From: CAZKWG01 sp964615375
GTDB taxonomy: Bacteria; Myxococcota_A; UBA796; CAZKWG01
Length of the DNA: 64,000 bases
Reading direction: 5' to 3'
NCBI GenBank assembly: GCA_964615375.1
Contig: CAZTOW010000041.1
Coordinates: forward strand, 1 to 64,000
Shown here: piece after piece, positions 15,949 to 24,380 of the stretch
Position numbering within the stretch: position 1 is the first letter of the stretch
How the letters are laid out: each line of letters opens with the position of its first letter
Program-made: the position numbers and the translations under genes
The notes under the pieces: model-generated
The model's database searches: none
What the model was told of the DNA's origin: nothing
The model's input: only the letters and a program-made list of their open reading frames with translations

Positions 15949-16691
15949 TGTCCCGGTTCACGATGGCCATCGACATGGAGGACTGGCGCGCCACCCAGCG
16001 GCCAGGTCGGACGCGCCGCCGCAAGGCGGACAAGAGGCGGCGTCGGGAGGAGGGTCGGCGTCGGGAGGACGGCCGGCGCGGAGAGGACGGCCGGCGTCGG
16101 GAGGCGTCCGCGCCACCGCCCGCGCGCCCGGCTGCGCCTTCGCGCCCCCGAGGCCAGGAGTCGCGACCCGAGGCGGAGCTCCCCGAGGACGAGCTCCCCG
16201 AGGACGAGCTCCCTGACGATGAGCTGGAGGACGAAGACTTCGCCGCCGAGCCCGCGCGCGGCTGGGGGCGGGGACAGCGTCGGGAGCGTCGAGAGCAGGA
16301 AGGTGCCCGCGCCTGGCAGCGCCCGGTGAGCCTCGGGGAGCGGATGCGCCTCCAGACCCGCCCTGGCACCCGGGCGGCGGTGGTGGAGGTCAAGCCGGGT
16401 CTGTTCGTGGTGGCCGAGGTCCCGGTCGAGAGCGTCGAGTTCGGCTTCGGGCCGATGTTGCTCGCGCCCGCGCTGATGAAGACGCTGGGGCGTGCGCTCC
16501 AGGGTCGGAGGTCGGCGGGAGGCGCGGGGCGGGCACATCGGCCCGAGCTTTCGACCCCAGCGCCGAAGCAGCTCCCGGGCCCCACGGCCGACGCGCCAGA
16601 GACCAGCGGCCTCGCCTCCTGGCTCGACCGTGACCTCGCCGCCGAGCTCGGCTGCCCTTGCGAGCTGCCCGTGAAGCGGAGGCGCGCATGA
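15948..16691 (+). CDS. Element protein with basic and acidic tandem repeats
   Basis: Protein of 247 residues; the ATG overlaps the previous stop and has AGGAGGGG upstream. Residues about 18-50 repeat Gly-Arg-Arg-Arg-Glu-Asp, giving a strongly basic arm. Residues about 75-100 repeat Glu-Leu-Pro-Glu-Asp, a strongly acidic arm; both are visible as near-identical DNA repeats (about 16035-16100 and 16176-16230). A compact beta stretch at about 125-165 (Ala-Ala-Val-Val-Glu-Val-x-x-Gly-Leu-Phe-Val-Val-Ala-Glu-Val) is the only folded-looking part. A scaffold or nucleic-acid-binding role would suit such charge blocks, but this is inference. The end overlaps the next gene by 4 bases. Confidence 0.55.
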   Translation: MSRFTMAIDMEDWRATQRPGRTRRRKADKRRRREEGRRREDGRRGEDGRRREASAPPPARPAAPSRPRGQESRPEAELPEDELPEDELPDDELEDEDFAAEPARGWGRGQRRERREQEGARAWQRPVSLGERMRLQTRPGTRAAVVEVKPGLFVVAEVPVESVEFGFGPMLLAPALMKTLGRALQGRRSAGGAGRAHRPELSTPAPKQLPGPTADAPETSGLASWLDRDLAAELGCPCELPVKRRRA

Positions 16692-17341
16692 CCTGGGCCG
16701 AGCTGAAGAGCGCGTTCACCGCGAACATCGAGAGCACCTACCAGCGGGCCGCCACCTGGCTCGACGAGGCCCTGACCGACCGTCCCGAGGACGTGAAGCG
16801 GGCCGTCGCGGCCACGCTCTCGGCGCTGCAGGCGGCCGGGCGGCACCTGAGGCGCGCCCAGGCCCTGCTGCCCGCGCACCCGAAGAGCCGGGCCGAGGCC
16901 GCGCTCGTGGTCCGCTACGCCGAGATGAAGGGCATGCACGACGCCATCCTGAGCGGGCTCGGGATCAACGCCGTGCAGCTCGACGCCGAGCCTGAGCTCG
17001 AGACCGGCTTCATCCCAGCGAGCGTGGTGCTGACCATCGGCGCGCTCGGGCTCACCGCGGCGGGCGTGGCCTGGGCGGTCGCCAACTACGAGTACGCGAC
17101 CGCGCTCCGCGACCAGGCGGCCTTCCTCACGAAGGAGCTCGAGGCCCGCGCCGAGGCCATGCGCGCGGGCAAGGAGCTGCCGGCGGCCACCGGGTACGCC
17201 AACGGCGCCCAGCCCGGGAACGAAGACGAGAAACCCAAGGACAAAGACAAGGGCGGCTGGGGCTGGCTCTGGGCGCTGCTCGGGGTCGGGGGCCTCCTCG
17301 GCGCCGCCGTGTACGGACCCAAGCTGTTGAAGGGGAGGTAG
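16688..17341 (+). CDS. Membrane protein of the element, two hydrophobic segments
   Basis: Protein of 217 residues whose ATG overlaps the preceding stop (ATGA). The first 110 residues are helical, with coiled-coil character (Leu-Ser-Ala-Leu-Gln-Ala-Ala-Gly-Arg). A membrane helix at about 118-136 is followed by a Glu/Ala-rich helix, a Lys/Asp-rich linker and a second membrane helix at about 196-213 (Trp-Gly-Trp-Leu-Trp-Ala-Leu-Leu). That layout fits a virion membrane protein or a spanin/holin-like lysis protein equally well. No family is recognised. Confidence 0.55.
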   Translation: MTWAELKSAFTANIESTYQRAATWLDEALTDRPEDVKRAVAATLSALQAAGRHLRRAQALLPAHPKSRAEAALVVRYAEMKGMHDAILSGLGINAVQLDAEPELETGFIPASVVLTIGALGLTAAGVAWAVANYEYATALRDQAAFLTKELEARAEAMRAGKELPAATGYANGAQPGNEDEKPKDKDKGGWGWLWALLGVGGLLGAAVYGPKLLKGR

Positions 17342-17344
17342 GCC

Positions 17345-18880
17345 ATGGCTGGACGTGAACAGTTCCGTCTCCACATCGAGGGCGCCGACGAGGACGTGCC
17401 GCGCCTGCTGCTGGTCTACGGCAAGGGCTGCGGCGGCGAGGTCGCCTTCGTGCTCCGTCCGCGCGACGGCGAGGGCCTGCTGGTCCACCAGATGAAGGGC
17501 CAGCCCGCGCAGGTCTGGGTGAGCAACCTCGCCCAGCTCCCCGAGGGCGTGCGCCCGAGCAACGCCGGCAAGCTCCAGACCGACGGCCCGCAGAAGCCCG
17601 CCTGGGCTGTGGGCTCCAAGGAGGCCGTGGCGCTGGTCAAGCGGCTCAAGGCCAACGCGCCGAAGGCCGGGCCTGCCACCCTGCGCGGCACCTGGAAGGG
17701 CACGCTCTCGTGCGTGGACCTGCGCCCCGTCGTCCACCTGGAGCGCAAGGTCGCCAGCTACGGCGTGCTGCACATCGACTCGGACAGCAGCGGGCGTTGG
17801 ACGGCCCTCTTCGAGCGCGCCGAGAAGTGGTTCAGCACGGCGAAGCAGGAGCGCACCCCGCCCTACGACAGCCTCGGCGAGGCCATCCAGCGCGGCATGG
17901 TGCAGATGACGGGCCTGGTCTCGGAGGCGTGCAGCTTCCGCGACACCCGCCGCCGCAACACGGTCGATCCCACCTACGCCGAGGCTCACCCCTACAAGCC
18001 GCCGCGCGAGGTCCAGGACCCGACCGAGAAGTACAACCCACGGGCGAAGTACGCCCTGAGCGAGAGCGCGGCCGGCTGGAACGTGGTCAACGACGCGGGC
18101 GCCGTCGTCGCCGCCTTCGGCGGGCGGGAGAAGGGCAAGGCCCGGGACTACGCCGCTGCGCTCAACCGCGGGGAGCGCCCTGCGCTGCCCGAGCCGACTC
18201 CGCCGCCCGAGCCGAAGGACCGGCCGCCGCGGGAGCCCCGGGCGTCGAAGGCGCCGAAGGAGCCGAAGCCGCGCGCCACGGGCGAGGATCTGCCGCTGCT
18301 CAAGGACGTGCCCGCGCCCGAGCCGCCCTCCTGCCCGACCAGCGTGGCGAAGATCGCCTCCGCCACGCAGAAGGAGGCGGACGCGCTCGAGGATCTGTCC
18401 GGGTCGCTCTGGGGCACGACGGAGGGACCCGAGCTGCTCCGGCGCGCCGCGAAGCTCATCCGGCACGCCGAGAGCCTGGTGCGCAGCCCGCTGTGCAAGG
18501 GCGCCGAGCAGAAGAGCGCCTGGGAGAAGCTCAAGAGCGCGGCCGACGCCTACGCCAAGGCCCGAGACGCCGTGGCCGCCGGACACCCGAAGGAGGCCAT
18601 CCGCGAGCTCAAGCACATCGCCGAGAGCGTCTCGCTCGCGGCGGCGCGGGCGGCGAAGGCGTGCGGGCAGGGCGGAGCCGGTGGGGGCGGCGGGTCCAAG
18701 CCGGAGCGGCGCGCGAAGGTCGAGCCGACGTCCACCCCCGCCGAGACCCCGAAGAAGGGTGGGAAGAAGCCCAAGGCGGAGGAGAAGACCCAGGCCGAGA
18801 AGGACCAGCTCCTGATGAGCGCCTTCTCCAGCGCCATCGCCGCCGCCGTCCAGCAGGTCAACGCCGGGGGTGGGGCGTGA
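17345..18880 (+). CDS. Large element protein with Pro-rich linker and coiled coil
   Basis: Protein of 511 residues; GGGGAGG lies 7 bases before the ATG. Residues 1-110 form a mixed alpha/beta domain (Leu-Leu-Leu-Val-Tyr-Gly-Lys-Gly-Cys-Gly-Gly). Residues about 115-225 hold two Cys and a Tyr-Gly-Val-Leu-His-Ile strand. A short domain at about 230-275 with Tyr-Ala-Leu-Ser and Ala-Gly-Trp-Asn-Val-Val-Asn resembles small repeat-type modules. Then come a Pro/Lys-rich linker (275-325), an Ala/Lys/Glu helical region (about 335-440) and a Lys-rich tail. No catalytic motif was found. It overlaps the next gene by 4 bases and is probably a structural or assembly protein. Confidence 0.5.
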   Translation: MAGREQFRLHIEGADEDVPRLLLVYGKGCGGEVAFVLRPRDGEGLLVHQMKGQPAQVWVSNLAQLPEGVRPSNAGKLQTDGPQKPAWAVGSKEAVALVKRLKANAPKAGPATLRGTWKGTLSCVDLRPVVHLERKVASYGVLHIDSDSSGRWTALFERAEKWFSTAKQERTPPYDSLGEAIQRGMVQMTGLVSEACSFRDTRRRNTVDPTYAEAHPYKPPREVQDPTEKYNPRAKYALSESAAGWNVVNDAGAVVAAFGGREKGKARDYAAALNRGERPALPEPTPPPEPKDRPPREPRASKAPKEPKPRATGEDLPLLKDVPAPEPPSCPTSVAKIASATQKEADALEDLSGSLWGTTEGPELLRRAAKLIRHAESLVRSPLCKGAEQKSAWEKLKSAADAYAKARDAVAAGHPKEAIRELKHIAESVSLAAARAAKACGQGGAGGGGGSKPERRAKVEPTSTPAETPKKGGKKPKAEEKTQAEKDQLLMSAFSSAIAAAVQQVNAGGGA

Positions 18881-19137
18881 AGAGCTTCCTCCTGCTCGGC
18901 CCCCTCCTGCTGGTCCTCGCGCTCGTCAGCCAGGCCCTCGCCCAGACCGGAGGCGGCGTCGATCCCGCCCTCGGGGGTGCCCCCACCCTCGACTACTTCC
19001 TCACGCTCGGACCCTACGGGGCCCTCGTGTGGGGCGCCTACCTCCTGGGACGCGGCGTGAAGCTCACCATCCAGGTCGAGCTCTCTGACCGCGACCGTGA
19101 GCTGCTCGCCAAGGCGCGCGAGAAGGTCTCCCCATGA
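18877..19137 (+). CDS. Small membrane protein, holin-like
   Basis: Protein of 86 residues beginning with GTG inside the end of the previous gene (GTGA). A first hydrophobic segment (Leu-Leu-Leu-Gly-Pro-Leu-Leu-Leu-Val-Leu-Ala-Leu, residues 4-21) ending in Ala-Leu-Ala looks like a signal peptide or membrane helix. A second helix spans about 44-62 and a charged amphipathic helix closes the chain. Size and layout resemble class II holins or small virion membrane proteins; this is by analogy only. Confidence 0.5.
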   Translation: MKSFLLLGPLLLVLALVSQALAQTGGGVDPALGGAPTLDYFLTLGPYGALVWGAYLLGRGVKLTIQVELSDRDRELLAKAREKVSP

Positions 19138-19164
19138 CCCACACGACACGCTACGTTCTCCTCC

Positions 19165-19494
19165 ATGAAGCGACGCTGGACGCGAGCCCTGGTGGTGCTG
19201 CTGCTCGGCTTCGGCTGTATGGCCGGAGTCGGGCTCGGCTCCAGGGGGGCGGACTTCGGTCACGGCGGAAACAGTTGGGCTTCCTATGGCCTCTTCGGAG
19301 AATGGGTCGTCGTCGAGCGGACCATGCAGCAATCCTTGAACGACGAGTCCGGGAGCGCCATCTACACGGGATATGCCATCCGCTCCGTCGAGCCTGGGCG
19401 GGACGTAGCGCTCGGGCTGAAGATGTGTCTGCTCAGCGGACTGCTGTTCGTCGGGCTGGACGAGGGCATCCGCCGCATCCGCGCGGGCAGGTAG
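19165..19494 (+). CDS. Small membrane-associated protein of unknown function
   Basis: Protein of 109 residues. A basic head Met-Lys-Arg-Arg-Trp is followed by a hydrophobic core ending in Gly-Phe-Gly-Cys near residue 18, which may be a lipobox. The middle is Ser/Gly/Asn-rich, and a membrane segment at about 83-98 (Leu-Lys-Met-Cys-Leu-Leu-Ser-Gly-Leu-Leu-Phe-Val-Gly-Leu) precedes a basic tail. No good ribosome binding site precedes the ATG. An overlapping Arg-rich frame from 19134 looks like a shadow. Base composition is slightly less GC-rich than its neighbours. If real, it sits between the holin-like gene and the methylase-helicase. Confidence 0.45.
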   Translation: MKRRWTRALVVLLLGFGCMAGVGLGSRGADFGHGGNSWASYGLFGEWVVVERTMQQSLNDESGSAIYTGYAIRSVEPGRDVALGLKMCLLSGLLFVGLDEGIRRIRAGR

Positions 19495-19534
19495 CCCACC
19501 GACCTCCGGTCACGAAGGCATGCGGGGGGCAGCC

Positions 19535-22500
19535 ATGACCCCCGCCCACTTCCTCGACGTGATCGTCGGCGTCGTCCGCCAGCACCTGCCGTCCGGGGTC
19601 TCAGCCCGCGATCTCGACGGCTTCCTGTCCCGCAACCGCAGGTTCATGGAGTCGCACATCGAGCGCCAGCTCGGTGGGGTGCTCGCGCGCCTGCCGGGAC
19701 CCGGGCCGGGGCTGGACGCGGGCGAGGACCCGGAGCTCCCGGAGCTCTGGACGGTGGCGAAGCGGACGGCGGCGAACCTCGCGGCGATGGCGTTGGCGGC
19801 CCGACTCGAGTCGGAGCGCCGCGCGCCCACCGCCGAGGAGCGCCTGGTCCTGCGGGCCTACTCCGGCTGGGGTGGGCTCAGCATCGAGGGCGCCGCGTCG
19901 AGGTTCCCCGAGGGATTCCCCGTCCCCGAGGCCCGCGGCCTCATCCACGAGTATTACACGCCGTCCAAGGTCGCCGCCGAGATCGCCCGCGTCGTCCGCG
20001 ATCTCCTGCCCACCCTGCCCGGCGAGGAGGGCGTGGTCCACGCGCTCGAGCCCTCTGCCGGCATCGGCCGGATGCTCTCGGCGTTCTCGGGCCTCGGCTT
20101 CGAGGATCTGGTCTGGCACGCCGTCGAGTGGTCGGAGCTCTCTGGCAGCATGTTGCGTGCGCTGTACCCGAAGCTCGATCTGTACCAGGGCCCCTTCGAG
20201 CGTTGGGTGCGGGAGCGGGGCCCGTCCTGGCAGGGCCGCCTCAACCTCATCGTCTCGAACCCACCCTACGGCGCGCGCGGGGCTGCGCTCACCGAGGACC
20301 CTGACCGCGAGTACCGCGAGAAGCGCGCCTACGCCTACTTCCTCCGCCGCGCCCTCGATCTGCTCGCCCCCAACGGCCTCGGCGTCTTCCTGATCCCCAG
20401 CGGCTTCCTGACCGCCCGGACGGGCGAGATGCTGTCGCTCCGCGAGAAGGTCCTGAAGCGCCACCACCTCGCCGCCGCCTTCCGCCTCCCGAGCGTGCAG
20501 CCGGGCGGGGGGCGTCGGGTCCTGTTCCCGGGCGCCATGCTGGTCACCGACCTGCTCTTCTTCCGCGCCCGCGGCGGTGAGCTGCCCGAGGTGGACGGGG
20601 CTGACCGCGGCATCCTGGAGGGCAGCTATTACCGCGCCTTCCCCCGCCACATCCTCGGCCGCGAGCTCGGGCAGGACGCGGGCGAGGACGACCAGACGAA
20701 GAAGCCCCGCTACGGCTACCAGGTCGAGGGCGAGCTCCCGCGTCTCCCGCGCCTCCTCGAGCGCCCCATGTGCGCCGAGTGTCGGGTCACGCCCCTGCTG
20801 CACGAGGTGGACCCGAAGCTCGCCCGCGCGCTGCGCATGGGCGTGACGCGGACCAGCCTGGACCTGGACGGAGCGGCCCTCGCCCCCGATCTGGCCAGCG
20901 CCGTCGCCCTCGGCCTGCGCGTCGACCGCTACCTCTCGCTCGTCGCCAGCGGCGAGACCGAGGAGCCCACCCTGCTCTGGAGCGAGCTCCACGAGGCGTT
21001 GCGGGCTTGGGTGAGTCGCTACGGCAACCCGCACGTCCACCTTGGGCTCGGCAAGCTCGTGCAGCGTGGGAACACGGCCGCTGAGCGTTTTCTGAGCGCG
21101 TTCACGAAGACCGGCACGCTCATCCAGGGCCTGCTCTCGGCCCCATCCCGACCCGCGCCGCGCTACATCGGCCGTCTCGACGACGTCCCTGCCCAGGCCG
21201 ACTTGCTCGCCCGAGGCGGGCGCGCGCTCACCGTCGCCGATCTCTGGACGCTCCACGAGTCGCTCGGTGGGCCCTTCGACAAGCCTGAGATCCTGCGCCG
21301 CGTGCTGGCGGCGGGCTGGTGTTTGGACGGTGAGAGCTGGACCGAGCTCGTCCCCGCGAGCGCCTACTACACGGGTGATCTCTGGCCCAAAGTGGACCGC
21401 GCGCAGCTCCGGGCCCACCGGCCCCCTGCCCACCCGAGCCCGCACTACCCGCCTGAGGCCTACCAGGCCCAGGCCGCCAAGCAGGTGGGAGAGCTCCTGT
21501 CTACCCTCGCGCCTGCGGTCTTCGAGGACATCGACGGGATCAGCCCGCGCCAGCCGTGGGTGCCGCTCGACCTCGTGCAGAACTGGATCAACGAGCGCCT
21601 GAACCGCGACTACACCCCTGTCGAGCTGTACCGTAGAAACGGCCTCGTTCAACTTGTAGGCTGGGACTACGACGACACCAGCAAGAAGAGTACGCACGGT
21701 GAGATCCACCCGAACGTCATCCTGGTCATTGGCTGGATGAACCACGACAAGACCCTGTTCAACCCGGGCAAGGACAAGGACAGCGACGAGGAGAAGGACA
21801 TCGACAAGCGGCGCATGGCCCTCGCCGCTGAATGGGACGCCGCCTTCAAGGGCTGGGTCGCCGCCACGCCCGAGCGGAAGAGCACGCTGGTCCACGCCTA
21901 CAACCGCAAGTTCCGGGGCTACCTCGCGCCCGCGTACTCGTCTGAGTCCCTGCCCATCGCCCGCTGGAAGAAGGACGGCCCGCGGCTCCACCCCCACCAG
22001 ATCGCCGGGGCCCGGCGCGTCCTGTCGAATGGCGGCGGCCTCGTGGCCTTCGACGTCGGCGTGGGCAAGACCTACACCGGCATCGCCATCCTCGCTCGCG
22101 CCCGGCAGGAGGGCTGGGTCAAGCGGCCCGTCGTGCTGGTGCCCAACTCGATCGTCTGGAAGTGGTACGCCGACCTCCGACGGGTTCTGCCCGACTACCA
22201 GATCGGGGTGGTGGGCTCCAAGCAGAAGGTGATCAGCCGGGGCCCCCGGAAGGGTCTGCTCACCAGCGAGAGCGACACGCCGCAGGAGCGCGCCGAGACC
22301 TGGAGCCGCTTCCAGGCCGGCGAGTACGACGTCGTGCTCCTGACCTACTCCATGCTCGGTCGTACCCGCATGAACGAGGGCGCCGTGCGCGCCTACGCCG
22401 AGCAGGTCGAGGCCATCCAGCGCGAGATCACCCTCAAGCAACGCAACGCCGCGAAGCGCAAGAAGCTCACCGAGCGCGAGCAGGCCATCCTCAAGGAGGG

Positions 22501-22945
22501 CGTTGCCGGCTGGGTCGCCCAGCAGATGGAGCTGCCCGGCGACCAGGCGTATGACCCGGGCGTGGCTTTCGACGATATCGGCGTGGATCTGCTGATCGTG
22601 GATGAGGCTCAGAATTTCAAGGAGCTACAGCCCCTTGGCAAACAGGAGCGGGCTTCGATGACGACTTCGTCCCAAGGCCCCTCCGCTTTGGCGTCACGCG
22701 AGCGTGTCTCGCGGCGGCGAGCCTCGGCTTCGCCTTCCCACGTCCCGCCGACACCCCCGCACCGGCGTTCGGGTCCCCCGCCTCCGGCTCCACCAGCCCG
22801 AGCAGCGTCACCATGTGGATGGTCCGCCCGCGCGTGTCCACCGTCACCTCCTCCACCAGATCGTGCAGCAAGGCGCGCCGCTCCTCGAAGCTCAGCTTGC
22901 CCAACCGGGGCGCCAGCTCGGCCACCTGCGCCTCGATGGCCTTGA
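19535..22945 (+). pseudogene. N6-adenine methylase-helicase fusion, truncated by recombinase insertion
   Basis: Start taken at ATG 19535 (GGGGGG 6 bases upstream). Residues about 70-330 form an N6-adenine methyltransferase: a Glu-Pro-Ser-Ala-Gly-Ile-Gly SAM motif near 170 and Asn242-Pro-Pro-Tyr. From about 800 a superfamily 2 helicase begins, with Walker A Asp840-Val-Gly-Val-Gly-Lys-Thr and Asp1023-Glu-Ala-Gln. The coding sense stops a few residues later, near 22620. The frame then continues to 22945 through sequence belonging to the reverse-strand recombinase, and the second helicase half is missing. Full members of this phage/plasmid family (DarB-like or SNF2-type methylase-helicases) are usually much longer. 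I see no remaining 3' part elsewhere in the window. It was probably an anti-restriction or DNA-modifying protein of the element. Confidence 0.8.
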
Positions 22946-24290
22946 GTCGGGTCGAGCGGTCCACCTCGGTCTGCTGCGCCAGCGCGAGCAGGTCCCGACG
23001 CTGCCGCAGGGGCGCCCGCTGGGCGTCGAGCTCCGCCGCCAGCTCGGCGAACTCGTCCTCGCTCACGAGCCCCTTCGTCATCGCCCGCAGCCCGCGCGCC
23101 CGCGCCTCGTCGAGCCCGGCGAGCTGAGCGTCGATCTCCTTCATCGCGCCCGCCGCGCTGGGCTGCCTCCGTTGCTCTTCGCCCAGCACCCGCTCGATCT
23201 CCGCGCGCAGCAGCCCAGGCTGCGTGAGCAGGCGCGTGAGGTGTCCCCAGACCGCCTCGTCGACCGTATCCGCACGGACGAGCTTCGAGGCGCACCGCGG
23301 CTGGTTGATCCGCTCCTGGTTGTTGTTGCAGCGGTAGTACTGGTAGGGCGTCTTCCCGCGCGCCGACGTGCTGTGCTGCGTGTGGACGCGGAAGCAGGCC
23401 CCGCAGTCTGCACATCGGGCGAGCCCCTTGAGCAGATACTCCTGGTTGTGGACGGTCTCGTGTCGGCGGTAGTTCGCCGCGACCACCCGGTTGGCCCGCT
23501 GCCAGAGCTCCTCGCTCACGATCGGCTCGGCCGGCACGCGGTGACCGGGCAGCCAGGTCGGGTGCGCCTCCCAGGCGCCGAGGTAGTAGACGTCGCGCTC
23601 GACCACGATGCGCACCAGCGCGGCGGTGACGTGCTTGTTCTCGCCGTGCTTGCGCCGGTGCGTCAGCACGCCGGCCCGCTTGAGCCGCTTCGCCGTGGAG
23701 CCGACGCCCAGCCCCTCATCGCCCACCAGCCGGAAGATCTCGCGCACGGTCGCGGCTTCCTCCTCGACCACCGCCAGCGATCTCGTCTCGTCCACCCACC
23801 GATACCCGAGCGGCAGGTCCGCCAGCGGCCGCCCGCCCTTCAGGATCGCCGCCTTGCGCCCGCGCACCGTGCGGTCCTTGATCTGGTGGCGCTCATAGCT
23901 GGCCAGCGCCGAGAGGATGTCCTGGTTGAGCCGATCCTCGGGCCGGTCGAAGTTGAGCACGCCCTTGGGCGTCGCGAGCTTCACGCCCCACTTCATCAGG
24001 TCCTTGCGGACGAGCGCGAAGTCCACGTTGTTGTCGTCGCGGGCGATGCGGTCGATGGCGTAGACCACGATGACGTCCACGACCTTGCGGCGGGCCTGAT
24101 CGAGCACCCGGGCCAGGGCGGGGCGCTCCCACGGCGCGATGGTGCCGGTGAAGCCGTCGTCGGCCTCGACGGCGACGATGGCCCAGCCCTGGGCGTTGGC
24201 GTAGGCGATGAGCGCGTCGCGCTGAGACTCGATGGTCCCCATCTCGCGCTGGAGGTCGGAGGAGACGCGGCAGTACAGGATCGCGCGCAT
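22617..24290 (-). CDS. Large serine recombinase
   Basis: Protein of 557 residues from ATG 24290. Residues 1-150 are a serine resolvase-type catalytic domain: Tyr-Cys-Arg-Val-Ser-Ser places the nucleophile at Ser10, with Asp-Arg-Ile-Ala-Arg-Asp near 83-88. A recombinase domain follows (about 165-270). A zinc ribbon starts with Cys-Ala-Asp-Cys-Gly near 298-302 and closes with a Tyr-Tyr-Arg-Cys motif near 325. A coiled coil spans about 375-470, and the C-terminal tail is basic. These enzymes integrate and excise elements by a Ser-DNA intermediate. Its stop codon lies within the Phe-Lys-Glu codons of the methylase-helicase gene, so one attachment junction should be close to 22610-22650. A 63-residue ORF precedes it on the same strand. 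Confidence 0.93.
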   Translation of the reverse strand: MRAILYCRVSSDLQREMGTIESQRDALIAYANAQGWAIVAVEADDGFTGTIAPWERPALARVLDQARRKVVDVIVVYAIDRIARDDNNVDFALVRKDLMKWGVKLATPKGVLNFDRPEDRLNQDILSALASYERHQIKDRTVRGRKAAILKGGRPLADLPLGYRWVDETRSLAVVEEEAATVREIFRLVGDEGLGVGSTAKRLKRAGVLTHRRKHGENKHVTAALVRIVVERDVYYLGAWEAHPTWLPGHRVPAEPIVSEELWQRANRVVAANYRRHETVHNQEYLLKGLARCADCGACFRVHTQHSTSARGKTPYQYYRCNNNQERINQPRCASKLVRADTVDEAVWGHLTRLLTQPGLLRAEIERVLGEEQRRQPSAAGAMKEIDAQLAGLDEARARGLRAMTKGLVSEDEFAELAAELDAQRAPLRQRRDLLALAQQTEVDRSTRLKAIEAQVAELAPRLGKLSFEERRALLHDLVEEVTVDTRGRTIHMVTLLGLVEPEAGDPNAGAGVSAGRGKAKPRLAAARHARVTPKRRGLGTKSSSKPAPVCQGAVAP

Positions 24291-24325
24291 GGCGGTGCTC
24301 CGGCGGGTCTGTTGGTGGGTCAGGG

Positions 24326-24339
24326 AGGGCGGCCGCCCT
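24326..24339. promoter_or_regulatory. Perfect 14-bp palindrome upstream of recombinase
   Basis: AGGGCGGCCGCCCT is a perfect palindrome 36 bases before the recombinase start. Such a site between the small upstream gene and the recombinase could be an operator. No matching regulator is identified. Confidence 0.45.
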
Positions 24340-24380
24340 ACCATGCAAACAGAATGCCAGGGCGCCCGCCTGTCAAGGGC

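Noticed and set aside
15908..18616. Long minus-strand open frame (902 codons)
   Set aside because: Shadow of four plus-strand genes that are linked by overlapping start and stop codons.
19134..19538. Arg-rich frame overlapping the small membrane gene at 19165
   Set aside because: No hydrophobic or domain pattern; the other frame gives a plausible signal or membrane protein.
19601..22441. Long minus-strand open frame (946 codons) inside the methylase-helicase
   Set aside because: It mirrors a gene with clear methylase and helicase motifs; the reverse translation is low-complexity Glu/Arg/Gly-rich.
9955..22620. Ordinary tailed prophage
   Set aside because: No terminase, portal, major tail or tape-measure gene is present.
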